DNA from: Botrytis cinerea B05.10
Lineage: Eukaryota; Ascomycota; Leotiomycetes; Helotiales; Sclerotiniaceae
Direction of reading: 5' to 3'
Length of the DNA stretch: 64,000 nt
Assembly (NCBI RefSeq): GCF_000143535.2
Contig: NC_037324.1
Coordinates: 930,001 to 994,000, forward strand
Part shown: positions 1 to 11,699 of the stretch, in pieces
Numbering within the stretch: the stretch's first letter is position 1
Layout: each line of letters begins with the position of its first letter
Notes under the pieces: generated by a model
What the model saw: only the letters and a program-made list of their open reading frames with translations
Told to the model about the DNA's origin: nothing
The model's database searches: none
Position numbers and translations under genes: made by a program

Positions 1-965
1 GCACTACCCTACAAGAGCATCTTACCGTAATACCAAAGCTAGCAATGGGCGTGTTGGAATGCCGAGATTTAATGAATCCTTCGGACATGGACAAATTTAT
101 GAACACAATTTTGCGATCGAGAATATCGCGACGAGTTATCGCAGAGCAACATCTAGCTTTAACAGAAACTTTCCATTCACAGTGGAATTTTCCCGATGGG
201 AAACCAGCGGAGTCTGAGTTTGTTGGTGAAGTCTTCTTGAAGTGCAATGCAAAGGAGGTAGTCGAACGAGTAGGCAATGAAGTTCAAGCTTTAATGTCAG
301 CTACTTATGGCCCCTCCACCATGATGCCTGAAATACGGCTTGCTGGACATGTCGAAGCTACATTTCCATATATCCTCAGCCATCTAGAATACATAATCGG
401 TGAACTACTACGAAACTCCGTGCAAGCGGTTGTCGAAAAGCAGAGAAACGGCCGAAACAAAAACCAACCTCCTCCTCCTATCGACATAACAGTCTGCGAA
501 GCGCCCCAACATGTGATAATCCGAGTATCAGATCAAGGAGGCGGTATACCTCGAGATATTCTTCCATACCTCTGGGCATTCAGTAAAGGACCCCGCAGTA
601 ATCAACGTCTTGAAAACCTCAACCAGGTACCAAAAATGGCTGCTACAATGCAAGAACTGCGCGTAACAGACGAAGCGCCCGAGTCGCAAGGATCCGAAGG
701 AACAGCAGCGATGGCAGCGACTGGGGGGAATGTAGGTCCCAGCTCCACAGCACACGAAACATCCCTCTCTTCACTCACCAGTCGCCCTCCCAATCTCCGT
801 CTGGGTATGGGTTTACCATTGAGTCGAGTCTACGCCGAATACTGGGCTGGGAGTTTAGAGCTACACAGTTTAGAGGGATATGGCTGTGATGCATTTTTAC
901 AGATTTCGAAATTGGGGAATAAGAATGAACAGTTGACAACGAGGGCTAGTATGGATGCTATATAG
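1..965 (+). CDS. Mitochondrial PDK/BCKDK-family protein kinase, 3' part only
   Basis: This is the C-terminal part of a pyruvate (or branched-chain ketoacid) dehydrogenase kinase, a mitochondrial enzyme that phosphorylates and inactivates the E1 subunit. The frame is open from base 3, so the gene continues past the left edge; the ATG at 45 is internal (a conserved HLTVIPKLAMG-type segment precedes it). GHKL ATPase boxes are visible: N-box ELLRNSVQA near 402-428, G1 box DQGGGIPRD near 532-558, and G2 box GMGLPLSRVYAEYW near 805-846, followed by the GYGCDAFLQI tail. An insert of about 60 residues, rich in Ser, Ala and Gly, sits between the G1 and G2 boxes (about 600-790), in the ATP lid. I cannot separate the Pkp1, Pkp2 and BCKDK classes without the N-terminus. 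The stop is TAG at 963-965. Confidence 0.9.
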   Translation, partial: TTLQEHLTVIPKLAMGVLECRDLMNPSDMDKFMNTILRSRISRRVIAEQHLALTETFHSQWNFPDGKPAESEFVGEVFLKCNAKEVVERVGNEVQALMSATYGPSTMMPEIRLAGHVEATFPYILSHLEYIIGELLRNSVQAVVEKQRNGRNKNQPPPPIDITVCEAPQHVIIRVSDQGGGIPRDILPYLWAFSKGPRSNQRLENLNQVPKMAATMQELRVTDEAPESQGSEGTAAMAATGGNVGPSSTAHETSLSSLTSRPPNLRLGMGLPLSRVYAEYWAGSLELHSLEGYGCDAFLQISKLGNKNEQLTTRASMDAI

Positions 966-1429
966 TAAGACATGACTTTTGAATATACCCGGAATGGCTT
1001 TCTTTGCATGCGATGATGGATATCAATAAAGCAGACTTGCACTTTCCTTTTCCAACTTCACCTAGGCGTTAAAGTTCATGGGTTTGCGACGGCCACAGTG
1101 CACAGGCGGTCAGGCGGTGATATACAACACAAGAACTGAATCATGAAGAGTAGTAGGAAGTATAGTGAACAAATTATCATGAAGGAGCATGAATTACATC
1201 GTGGCTAAAACTAGTGGAAATAGAAGCCTCTCATAAGAAGCTATTTAGAATTAAGAGGCCTTCTGAACGTTAACTGTCGAAGAAAAAAGAAAAACCACAT
1301 GTTGCAGAACAACCCGTCTTGCAACTCTCTCAGCATCACCTGCTATCATATCATCCATACTCGGGTGCCCCCGATACATCCTCACAATCCAATTTTAGAT
1401 TAGAACATTCTCCCCCAAGCACGCCTTAT
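966..1429. other. Intergenic, convergent 3' flanks
   Basis: Space between the kinase and septin stop codons, which face each other. I see only AT-rich 3' UTR-like sequence, no conserved motif and no credible ORF. Confidence 0.6.
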
Positions 1430-2774
1430 TTAACGACGGCCGTGACTGCGAGTTGCGGCACCGCCTTGCATTTGCTCAAGTTCTTGTTCTAAGGACTTGA
1501 TGGCAGCATGTGTACTCTCCAAATCCTTGTTCAAACGATCACGCTCACTGATGAGCTTCTGCTCCCACTGTCTGAAACGGTGCTCCTCAATCTTAACCTG
1601 CTCGGTGAAACGCTTTCTTAAGCTCTCTTCCTCTTCCTTGAATTTAGGGTTATCAAGCTTCCTAGGTCTAGCTTCACCGAATTTGCGAGTCTCCATTTGT
1701 TGGGCGCGGTAAGCCTCGTAGTGTGCTTCTTCGGTAGTGTGAATGAGATCGAGCATGTGTGTTCGGATAAGAATGGATCTCAACTTCTTGAAATCGCAGT
1801 GGTCTTCGTTCTCGACTTCAGCAACACCCCATGCGTATTGACGACCCTTAACGATACGTCCATCACTAGTCTTGACATCCTTCTCTGAGCCAATGACTGC
1901 AAATGGCATAGCAGCCATCAAACTTCGGGCATGTTGAGCAGCAGCCTCGTCATCTTCCTCGATAGGTGGTGTGTAGATCTTGATACCTTGTGCTTCAATG
2001 ACAGCTTGGATCTGTAGAAAATACGTTAACTTCGACAACGATAATGGTTTACTCAAATACACTATACCTTTTGCTTATAACGGGCCAAATCAGCCGGGCT
2101 TAAGGTATCAGCCTTAGCAACTACTGGAATCAAGTTTACCCTTGAACTGAGTCTCTTCATAACCTCAATATCGAGGGGTTTCAGTGTGTGGCCAGTAGGT
2201 CGGATGAAGTACAAGCAAGCGTGTACACGTAAATCGATTTTATCAACACGGCGAGGCTGTTGCTCTTGCAACATATAGGACTCATGTTGATCATCCAAAA
2301 ACTCGATGATTGGCATCCAGGAGTCGCGATTGTTGACATAATCTCCAAAACCAGGTGTATCGATAACAGTCAAACGAACTAAGACAGTGTCAACAATGGC
2401 CAATTAATTATCTCAAGTGAACTGAATGTGTTGGATTCCATACCCTTGAAGAATTTCTCTTCTAATTCAGCCTTTGTGATTTCAATCTCAACAGTTTTAT
2501 CCACTTGCTTTGCGTGTCTGCGTTTGTGATCGGCATAGTTTTTGATTGTGGTAGAGAAGAGGGTATTAATGAAGGTTGTCTTTCCAAGTCCAGATTCGCC
2601 AGCGACCTACAAGAGGTGATTAGTATAAAGTTGCTGAGAGATTTGAAAGCAGCATAGATAACCACATACCATAATAGTGAAGGCAGCACCTCTCTTTGCG
2701 ACAATCTTGTGTCTTTGGTTGGGCAAATTCGCAATTCCGATGGGGGAAGCGCTTTCGGCGGTGGGTGGTGCCAT
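1430..2774 (-). CDS. CDC12: Septin, Cdc12/AspC class
   Basis: A septin GTPase that polymerises into filaments at septa and hyphal tips. There are four exons on the minus strand: 2774-2670, 2606-2444, 2378-2068 and 2011-1430, giving 386 aa, a normal septin length. Introns are 51-65 nt with GT..AG ends. GTP-binding motifs are G1 GESGLGKTT (residues 38-46), G3 DTPGFGD (96-102) and G4 AKAD (177-180). The septin-unique region follows, and a charged, heptad-like C-terminus (about 300-375) predicts a coiled coil. The segment DDQHESYMLQEQQP and the phrase IRPTGHTLKPLDIE fit the Cdc12 class better than Cdc3, Cdc10 or Cdc11. That is judgement from memory, not an alignment. The start ATG has a good context (GGCACC after it). 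It is transcribed divergently from PWP2. Confidence 0.9.
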
Positions 2775-3197
2775 GGTGATTATCTATTTACTGAGTTCGA
2801 TGATTGCAAGGGTATTGAAGAAGGAGAAATAGATGGGAACGTTGTGATGCCTTTGAAAATTAATTGTTTTCCGATATTGCTGTCGGTGGGTTTGTGGTTG
2901 AACGAACGGTCTGGTACTCAGGAGAATAATAATCGTATTGCTGGGGTGAAATTCGAAGTACAAGCTGCCCCTGGGAATTGACTGATTCCTTATTTCGGCT
3001 AGAGAACCCCCAAAGGCCAAAAGCCACTAGAGATACTAATAGACGCTAACTAATATTGGTTAGCTCCATGGAATTGCATATCGGATTATCTTTTCGGATT
3101 AATTAATTTGAAAAAAATCCAAATCCATGCAATGCGATAAGATTTTGAAGCTCAGAAATTCATCTCACAATATTAATATGCCCTTAAATCGGTAACA
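2775..3197. promoter_or_regulatory. Divergent promoter region, septin / PWP2
   Basis: 423 bp between the two start codons, so it must hold both promoters and 5' UTRs. It is AT-rich (for example 3060-3130), with no sharply defined TATA box or binding site that I would name. Confidence 0.5.
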
Positions 3198-5992
3198 ATG
3201 AAGACGGAATTTAAGGTGAGTCCCATTGCTTAACGTCCTGATATATCTAGATAGGACTGTCACTTACTAAATACTCAATTAGTTCTCCAATCTCTTAGGG
3301 ACTGTTTACAGCCAAGGAAACCTTCTCTTCAGTCCAGATGGATCATGTCTATTTTCTCCAGTAGGGAACAGAGTCACAGTTTTTGATTTAGTAAAGTGAG
3401 TTACACCCTCTGAGGTGAATATTCATATACTGATATGATTTCAGTAATAAGTCACATACACTTCCATTCGCACATCGAAAGAATATAGCACGGTTGGGAC
3501 TTGCGCCGCGAGGAAACTTATTGCTTTCAGTCGATGAAGATGGCCGCGCGATATTGACCAATGTACCGAGAAGGATTGTCCTTCACCACTTTTCTTTCAA
3601 ATCAGCTGTATCCGCCATATCGTTTTCGCCATCTGGGCGCCATTTCGCTGTGGGAGTTGGACGAATGATCGAAGTATGGCATACACCCTCAACACCGGAT
3701 ACAAATTCAGAAGGGGAGTTAGAGTTTGCGCCATTTGTTAGACACAGAGTATATACCGGTCACTATGATACTGTTCAAAGCATCGAATGGTCGAGTGATT
3801 CTCGTTTTTTCCTTAGTGCAGCAAAAGATTTGACAGCCCGGATATGGAGCTTGGATCCAGAAGAAACCTTTATACCTACTACATTGGCGGGCCACAGAGA
3901 AGGTGTTATGGGCGCATGGTTTTCGAAAGATCAGGAGACTATTTACACTTGTAGTAAGGACGGAGCAGTATTTCAATGGGCGTATATACGGAACCCCAAT
4001 GCTCCTGAGCCAGAGGATGAGGATGAGGATATGGAAAATCCGGACGACGACTCGCACATGCAATGGAGAATTACGGAGCGACATTACTTCCTACAGAACA
4101 ACGCTAAGGTCAATTGTGTTGCATACCATGCCGAAACGAATCTTTTGGTTGCAGGATTCTCGAATGGTGTATTTGGACTCTACGAAATGCCAGAATTCAA
4201 CATGATCCATACCTTGAGTATCTCACAAAACGATATTGACTTCGTCACAATTAACAAGTCTGGAGAATGGCTCGCATTTGGAGCCTCAAAGCTGGGGCAA
4301 CTCTTAGTTTGGGAATGGCAATCAGAATCATATATCTTGAAGCAACAAGGCCATTTCGATTCAATGAATTCCTTGGTTTACTCCCCAGACGGACAAAAGA
4401 TTATCACCACTGCTGACGACGGAAAGATAAAAGTTTGGGATGTGAATACTGGTTTCTGTATAGTCACTTTCACAGAACATACCAGTGGAGTCACGGCTTG
4501 TGAATTTGCCAAGAGAGGAAATGTTCTTTTCACATCAAGTCTTGATGGGTCGATAAGAGCATGGGATTTGATAAGATATCGAAATTTCCGTACTTTTACA
4601 GCGCCCACTAGACTTTCATTCTCATCCTTAGCAGTTGATCCCAGTGGCGAAGTCGTTTGCGCGGGATCTTTAGATTCTTTCGATATCCATATTTGGTCGG
4701 TACAGACTGGTCAATTACTAGATAGATTATCAGGTCACGAGGGACCTGTATCATCACTAGCTTTTGCGCCAAATGGAGGTGTAGTAGTAAGTGGAAGTTG
4801 GGATCATACAGTTAGAATTTGGTCTATTTTTGACCGTACACAAACGAGCGAACCGCTTCAACTTCAAGCGGATGTATTAGATGTCGCATTCCGTCCCGAT
4901 TCACTACAGCTTGCTGTCTCAACACTAGATGGACAGTTGACATTCTGGTCCGTTTCAGAAGCTGAACAACAGTCAGGTGTTGATGGCCGAAGAGACGTTT
5001 CAGGTGGTCGAAAAATAACCGACCGAAGAACCGCCGCTAATGCTGCGGGCAACAAAAGTTTCGGGTCCCTTAGATATAGCGCAGACGGATCCTGTGTTCT
5101 TGCAGGTGGTAACAGTAAATACATATGTTTGTATTCTGTAGACTCCCTCGTCTTACTGAAGCGATTTACCGTCAGTGTCAACTTATCCCTATCCGGAACG
5201 CAAGAGTTCCTCAACAGCAAACTTTTGACCGAAGGTGGACCAGCCGGTCTTATCGATGAGCAAGGTGAAGCCTCTGACCTCGAAGACCGCATCGATCGAT
5301 CTCTCCCCGGATCAACCCGCGGTGGAGATCCTTCCGTCCGCAAAAGACTCCCCGAAGTACGCGTTGCCGGCGTGGCTTTCTCTCCCACAGGAAGATCCTT
5401 CTGCGCAGCCTCAACAGAAGGACTCCTCATCTACAGTCTCGACACTATGCCCCTCTTCGACCCCATCGATCTCGATCTCGCCGTCACCCCCTCCTCCACT
5501 CTCCACGTCCTCAACATCGAAAAAGATTACCTCAAAGCTCTCGTCATGGCATTCCGTCTCAACGAAGCTCCGCTCCTCCGTCAAGTCTTCGAAGGTATCC
5601 CACACCCCAACATCGCGCTCGTAGTCGCTGAATTACCAGTCGTTTACATTCCTCGTCTGCTGCGTTTTGTAGCCATGCAAACGGAGGAATCCCCTCATCT
5701 GGAATTTTGCTTACTCTGGGTCCAAGCGATACTCGTTTCCCATGGTCAATGGGTTGGCGAAAATAGAATTCTAGTGGACTCAGAACTAAGAATTGTGGGG
5801 AGAGCAGTGGGCAGGATTAGAGACGATTTGAGAAGGCTGGCGGATGAAAATGTTTACATGATTGATTATCTACTTAATCAACCATTAGAAAAGGGAATCG
5901 AGGGTACAGATGCAGGGGAGAAGGATGTAGTGGTCAAAGATGTGGATATTAATGATGATGATGATGAGGCGGAATGGATTGGTCTAGATTAG
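3198..5992 (+). CDS. PWP2: Periodic tryptophan protein 2 (Utp1), U3 snoRNP/SSU processome
   Basis: PWP2 is a WD40 protein of the UTP-B complex that binds the 5' ETS and is needed for 18S rRNA maturation in the nucleolus. There are three exons: 3198-3215, 3283-3395 and 3445-5992, giving 892 aa, close to the family length. The first exon encodes only six residues (MKTEFK); the next continues FSNLLGTVY and QGNLLFSPDG, the conserved Pwp2 beginning. About a dozen WD repeats cover residues 1-650 (for example IIWSVQ-, VKVWD- and IRIWS-type endings), with an acidic loop near 4011-4050. A helical Pwp2/Utp12-type C-terminal domain (ALVMAFRLNE, LEFCLLWVQAI) follows, and an acidic tail ends the protein. 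Introns have canonical GTGAGT donors. Confidence 0.95.
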
Positions 5993-6707
5993 GTTGTATC
6001 ATATTATATGGAAGGAAAAAAAATTTAAGCTGGTTTTTGTACTCATTTTTGAAAACTTGGTTGTGTGTATTATTATTGTTGTTCTCGTTGTTGTTGTCGC
6101 CTCCCAATTTTGGAAGATCTTGTATATTCGTTGATCAATTATCAGGATGCATACTCTGTCTGCAAATCAACATCAGTCTCGCCAAATTCTCTTTTGCATA
6201 AATATTTACATTCCCATCACAATCTTCACCCCTATCTCTATTCGATGCAGATCCTTCTCTTCTAGAATAAAAGGTCACTCACTATTAAAATATCATCAGC
6301 CGCTTTTTCTCATCGCTCACATTCCAAATGCACGGGAAGTTGCATGTCGTGTAAATTCACAATTTATTGTATTTTTATTTGATATTTTGTAAGCATAAAT
6401 ACGTATATGTAATATGTACATGTATAAATGTATATCTATCATAAAGCGTGGGTGGGTATCATCCAACGCGTAGACCAAAAGCGATCTGCGAAGCGAATAG
6501 GGGTATCCAGAATGCGGGGTGTGGTGTCTTTCCAATGCATCCGTTGGCTCTAATCAAAATACCAACCTCCCCATATACAAAATAAAAATGCTTTGTAACC
6601 ATAAGCCATCCATACTCATTGAAAGGCGAGCGATCGTATGTCTATAAACAATAAGAGCTATGCGAACATTCGCCTCGTCGGTAAATATTTGCATGCAAAA
6701 CGATACG
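5993..6707. other. Intergenic, convergent 3' flanks
   Basis: 715 bp between two convergent genes. It contains a T/G-rich low-complexity stretch (about 6060-6105, TTGTTG-type) and AT-rich sequence with TATGTA runs (6380-6440) typical of 3' ends. No coding signal was accepted. Confidence 0.55.
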
Positions 6708-8371
6708 CTAAACTGTACCCAAGCGATGACGTTCCCAAATACCAGCCTGGATATTCTCGTTGCCTTTCTCCAACCCAGCGATTTTCTCCAATAAACGCCA
6801 ATCGCATGCCTCTATCCAATCACGTTTACCGTTTGATCTCGTGAGTTGAAGGGCGCCAATTTGCTTCATGAAAGCGATGGTTTGATCTATTCTGCCGTGT
6901 TCGACGAGCGCAATTTTGCGGACTCTTTTGCCGGTTTTGAGACAGCGTTTGGGGAGGACTTTACGGGTCAGAGGCAGTAAGGAGGTGATGTAGGTTGCGC
7001 CGTGGGATTTGAGGAGGTCGGTTAGCCAGAGGTGGGAGGAAATGCAAGGGGAGAGTATGAATATTGCGTTATGGAAGGCACAGTTTGTTGTTTGCTTACA
7101 TTGACCAGTGCCGGTAAAGATGGTTTCGGTAAGAGGTTCAGAAGAGTTTACTTTCTGTAGAGACCTTAATTGCTCTAGAGACATCCGACGAGATCTATGG
7201 GTAGGCCTATTCGGTGTGATTTGAGGAATCTCGACGTTTTTAGAGATTATTGGAAGCATTTGTTGCGGCAGTGACTTCATAACATTCAAGGAAGACACTG
7301 AAGAATCGGACAAAACGAGAGGTCTTGATTGTCTTGTTGATGGAGGCGAAATCAGTTTTAGGGACTTGGTTGATCGTGCGACCAACGAAACTGGCATAGT
7401 TTGGGTGCCTTGATCTTTTGTAAAGAGCCGTCTTGGTTGAATGACACTAGGCATGATGATTCCTGTATCACCCCGCCTTCGAATTGGTACCAGATTTTTG
7501 ACATCAAACTTAGCCTTTACCTCTAGATCCCGAGGGAAGCTTGTGTGAACCGCTGTAACTAAAATATCAACTGGAACCTGGAACCCAAAGTCTTTATGAA
7601 TAACACGAGTGAGCCATTTTCCTTGAGAGCTTTGAAGCCTCGAGTATATCAGTCCAAGGCGGTCCCAGGTGTCTTTGTCATTTGGATCTGCGAGAGATTT
7701 TATAGTAGCTGAAGACCCTTCGTTCTGAGCAGCAATGGTGATTAGAGTATCCTCGATCTCTTGCACGGTGACTTTCATATGTTCAACGACTGTCTCCTAT
7801 GAGAGTGTTTTAGCAAAGTGCCTGTGCAAGTTTGTACATCACATGAAGGAGCCCATGATCATACTTCACTCGGTCGAAGCGTGAGTCCATTCATGGGGTA
7901 ATCTCAAGAGAATAGCTTCCCCCGAACGAATATACTGACCTGATTCGTATCTCGTCCTATATACTTCATGATACATTGTACACGATAGCCTATATCATTC
8001 CTAACTAAATCATCGCGACCAGCCTTGGGATTCCACACAGGTATCAATGTCCCATCCCCCTCTTCGAACTCTTTGAATGTGGCACGTTGTTCGACAGTCA
8101 TATAAAAATACCTAGCAAGGAAGCGTTCGAAGGTTACTTTGTGGACGTCGTAGTCTCGATCATCCAGAACCTCTGGTTTAAGGGTAAATAAAACCGAAGG
8201 GTCGTCTTTATACATAGCATCCAAGGTATCGCGATGGAGTTTGAACCAACGAATCCAGGCATCACTCACCTTCTCCTTCAAAATCTTGGGAAGCAATGGC
8301 GGAAACCTGCAGATCAAGCCCTCGAGTTCGTCTAGGAGTTTGCATACTTTGTAGAATGGCAAAGTTTTCAT
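6708..8371 (-). CDS. DNA-ligase-like protein lacking the catalytic core
   Basis: Two exons, 8371-7940 and 7796-6708 (donor GTCAGT, acceptor CATAG), give 506 aa. The N-terminal half resembles the helical DNA-binding domain of fungal ATP-dependent ligase paralogues related to ligase IV (FYKVCKLLDELE, VTVQEIEDTL, SQGKWLTRVIHKDFGF). The C-terminal half resembles the end of the same family, a BRCT-like block with AIFILSPCI, LLKSHGATYI and the WIEACDWRLLEKI stretch. Between them, where a ligase has its nucleotidyltransferase and OB domains, there are only about 120 Ser/Thr/Arg-rich residues, and no KxDGxR nucleotidylation motif. It is therefore probably not an active ligase; an end-binding or scaffold role would be a guess. 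Family assignment rests on remembered similarity and should be checked by profile search. Confidence 0.65.
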
Positions 8372-9529
8372 TGTAAGAAGTGATGTTCAGCATAAGTAGG
8401 TAGCAGGTGAGATAAGACGTGTTGTGCTGATGAACAAGAGAACGAATATGTGACTATGTTCATATTTCGGAAGAGTGTATAGTTGCAGTTGTATAGAGAT
8501 GGATGCGTAGTGATATCTCTTTATTATAGACCAATTCAAGTCGCGCGGAAACTGTACTGCAACCGAAAGTACACTAGATGGGCTAGATGGGCTAGGAGAC
8601 ACGAAAACAGCTCGAAATCTCGTGACCTTGATGGCTCCAGTCGGAGTTTATAACTTCCGAGCTTGTTGATTTGAACATTGAATTTCCCCTTTCTCTTGAA
8701 AAGGCCTAGACTGTCTCGACCTGTCACGTGCACGTCTAAATGCAATCCAGAGTTCATCCCATTTGTTTGTTTCTTCATTCTTCATCCACTCTATCAATGC
8801 CATCTAAACAAAACACCAGGGTTGTTCCAAACCCATCAACCCCCAGAATTGACGGGGATATTCGTCACCTGCATCCAAAATCATCCAAAGTCGTCCATAA
8901 TTCACAAGTCTTGCTATATAAGTCTTGACAACGACATACTACCTAGGCAACCCAAGGATCGGCTAGCATGAAACTGTAATAAATAATAATAATCATAACA
9001 ACAACAAGAACTATTCCAATTTCAATCCCAATAGACAAACCTAGAACACTTTCAACAAATACTCGAGCCTGGATGGAGTAAGACAGAAACGTTGATGTCT
9101 TTCCTGTCCTTCACTGCACTTGACTTCCCTCACAACACAGCACAACACAACACAACACAACTCATCGTTCTGCGTCCAAAAACAAGTTTTCTTCTTGGAA
9201 CGATTGCGGACACTTCCATTTCTCTTGTCTGGTGTTGGTGATGGTCGAATTCGTTTCCATTTGATCAGAAATCTAAAAATACCTACAACTCCATTTTCTG
9301 TTCCTTTATTCATCTCATCTCGGTCTTTTCTTGCTCGCTTTCATACTCCTTTTTGGCTATTTGTTGACATATCGGCTCCCCTACTTGCCAAATGCATAAC
9401 GATTATTCGATTACGATAACACAAACATAAACACAAGAATTTCTTCAACATTGAATGCTTATATTCAAAATTACCTTCATTCCACTATTCTGTGATCATT
9501 ATATATACTTATTCTCTCCAATATGCACC
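8372..9529. promoter_or_regulatory. Divergent intergenic/promoter region
   Basis: 1158 bp between two divergent start codons. It contains a short CACAACACAACA-type repeat near 9133-9161 and pyrimidine-rich stretches before the downstream ATG, as in fungal 5' leaders. Short ORFs here have no family features, so I treat them as noise. Confidence 0.45.
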
Positions 9530-11162
9530 ATGGATTCATTCCACCACCGAACAACCTCAATTGATCGTGCTTCTGTTGAATCAATTCTAACAGGGGCCGA
9601 TCAACCTACTGATGTACCAAGTCCCCATATTGGTACTTCACCCAATAGAGTAAACTTCTCTCCAAACCAACCACCGCGACCCATCGTACGACCAGATCGT
9701 GCACTATCTTATACTTCAAGAAGACCAAATCGACTTTCACTAACTTTCCCCGTTGCTCCAAGCAACGGCCTTGAATCAGTCAGAGCTACTCCGACTTCAT
9801 CAAATGCTCCATCAATTCCCGGCACGCCTGCAGATCCCAACGTTATCCTGTCGCCAAACGATTCAAACGGGTTTCTAGTCGCCCTAGCTAGTCAGGAAAG
9901 GAGGGTTCTTGAACTTAAGGAGGAGCTGGACAAAGCCGAAAATGAACTCAAGCAGCTGAAAAAACAATGGGCAAACCATGAAGCAACAAAGAAGAGAGCA
10001 GAGATTCGCCATGTCGAGAAGCTTCAACCTGTGCAAACTGAGCGCGGGTCTGCTGATGAGAACATACTTACGACCCCCAAACAAAGTATAGATATGGACC
10101 GAAAGAAAGCTTTTCTTGCCAATCTTCCTCACCTACCGAAAGATCAGAAAAATCCACGAAGGAAGATCATAACTGGCGGTCATACCCGCACACTTTCGCT
10201 CCTTTCCCCAGAAAGAATGACGCACAATTCCACACTTCCCGAATCCAACGGAACAACCTCCGTCGACCTCCCAAGAAGCACAACTATGCCGGATACAAGT
10301 ATTGGCATCTCCAGGGTCAACACCAATCGAGCAAATAGACATTCATATCAAGGAGGACTAGGGGTGACACATGGAGTGAAGCAAATTACAGAAGATGTCA
10401 AAGCTGGGCTATGGACTTTTCTCGAGGACCTGCGCCAAGCTACAGTAGGAGACGAAGCGGTCAATGGCACGGCGAACAAACGATCAAGCTTGGATGCATC
10501 ACAACGTGGACTCAATAAGCGAATTAGTAAAGGCAGTCTACGAGGACGACGAGGCAAATCACCAAGACCAGATCCATCATCACAAAGAACATGGGATTCC
10601 TTAACCGGTGATAATCCCGCTCTACTAGATTTGGGAGGCGCATTATGGCAAGACCCTGATACTCTTGCGGCACCCATGAAACCCACAAACGTTCAGAAGA
10701 AGCGCGCAAGGCCAATTTCCTTCCCTACTGCCACCATCGACGATGACGATTGGTCCAATTGGGATCCTCCCGCTCCCAAATCGCCCATGAGATGGAGCGG
10801 TAGTTCCACACTATCCGGTCCAGTGACTCCTGGAAATGCAAGCGGCGAAGATGAAGTAAAGTGAGAATTTCATTCTGTTCCTAGCAAAAGAAAATTTTCA
10901 CTAACAATACTATCACAGCATCATGGACTCAAACAACCCGCCAGACTCGCCGTCAAGAAGGGATGAAATCCCATGGCCTGCTCTCGATCAATTGAAACCG
11001 GGTAATCTTAAGAAAACAGTATCTACAATGATGAATCAATGGGAGAAAAGTCTTACTCCACCCCCCGAAGAAGCAACGTCTGGAGATTTTCTTACCGGTT
11101 CCCCTCGTGTTAAAGGGGGACGAGAACGAGATGGAACTAATTTCGCCGAGACAAATTCTTAA
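9530..11162 (+). CDS. Ser/Pro-rich coiled-coil fungal protein (DUF4048-like)
   Basis: Two exons, 9530-10860 and 10919-11162 (donor GTGAGA, acceptor CACAG), give 524 aa. I chose the ATG at 9530 (context CACCATGG) over an in-frame ATG 75 nt upstream, because the extra residues are hydrophobic and look like translated leader. The protein is mostly disordered. A short coiled coil (ERRVLELKEELDKAENEL, about residues 124-160) is followed by phospho-site-like Ser/Thr/Arg stretches. A conserved block, VKAGLWTFLEDLRQATVGDE (about residues 285-305), is one I associate with the fungal DUF4048 family. The end is acidic and Trp-containing (DDDWSNWDPP). Function is unknown; the family name is from memory. 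Confidence 0.7.
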
Positions 11163-11699
11163 TGTGTAGAGTAGTTGGCTGGTATCTCGTGATAATGTTT
11201 TCTGCTTATAATGTATGAAATGGAACAACACGGCTGGATAGCACGAGGTGGAATTGGTAGGAGATCTGAGATAGATTGTTACTTTCTACCCTTGGTTTTT
11301 AGATAGATCGGACAAGACTAGAACATATGTCTGTGCTCTGATTGATGATAGATGATTTTGATGAAGGAATGAAATGACTTTATTGCCTACTTGTTGTTGC
11401 AGTTTGTTATTGCAGTACCGTGTTCAGTTAGCGAGGGTATGAACGTTCGATCATCTATCAGATAAGATTTCACCCATTTCCAAAACATGAATAAATTTTG
11501 TATTTGGATGTTCAACTTTGTTTTGACATTCAAGTGTCGTATGATCCATTCGCCATCAAATCGTAATTTTACCATCTAGATAGTATAAACATAGACTATC
11601 TACAATTCTCAACAATACAAAAATATTCTAATTTCTATATCCTCATAATCCAGCTCGCATGACTTCTATGTAACCAACTCGCAACGTCTCATTCCCCCG
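11163..11699. other. Intergenic, convergent 3' flanks
   Basis: 537 bp of AT-rich sequence between two stop codons. No recognisable element is present. Confidence 0.55.

Noticed and set aside
4864..5430. Minus-strand open frame of 188 codons
   Set aside because: It lies wholly inside the conserved PWP2 coding exon and has no family features.
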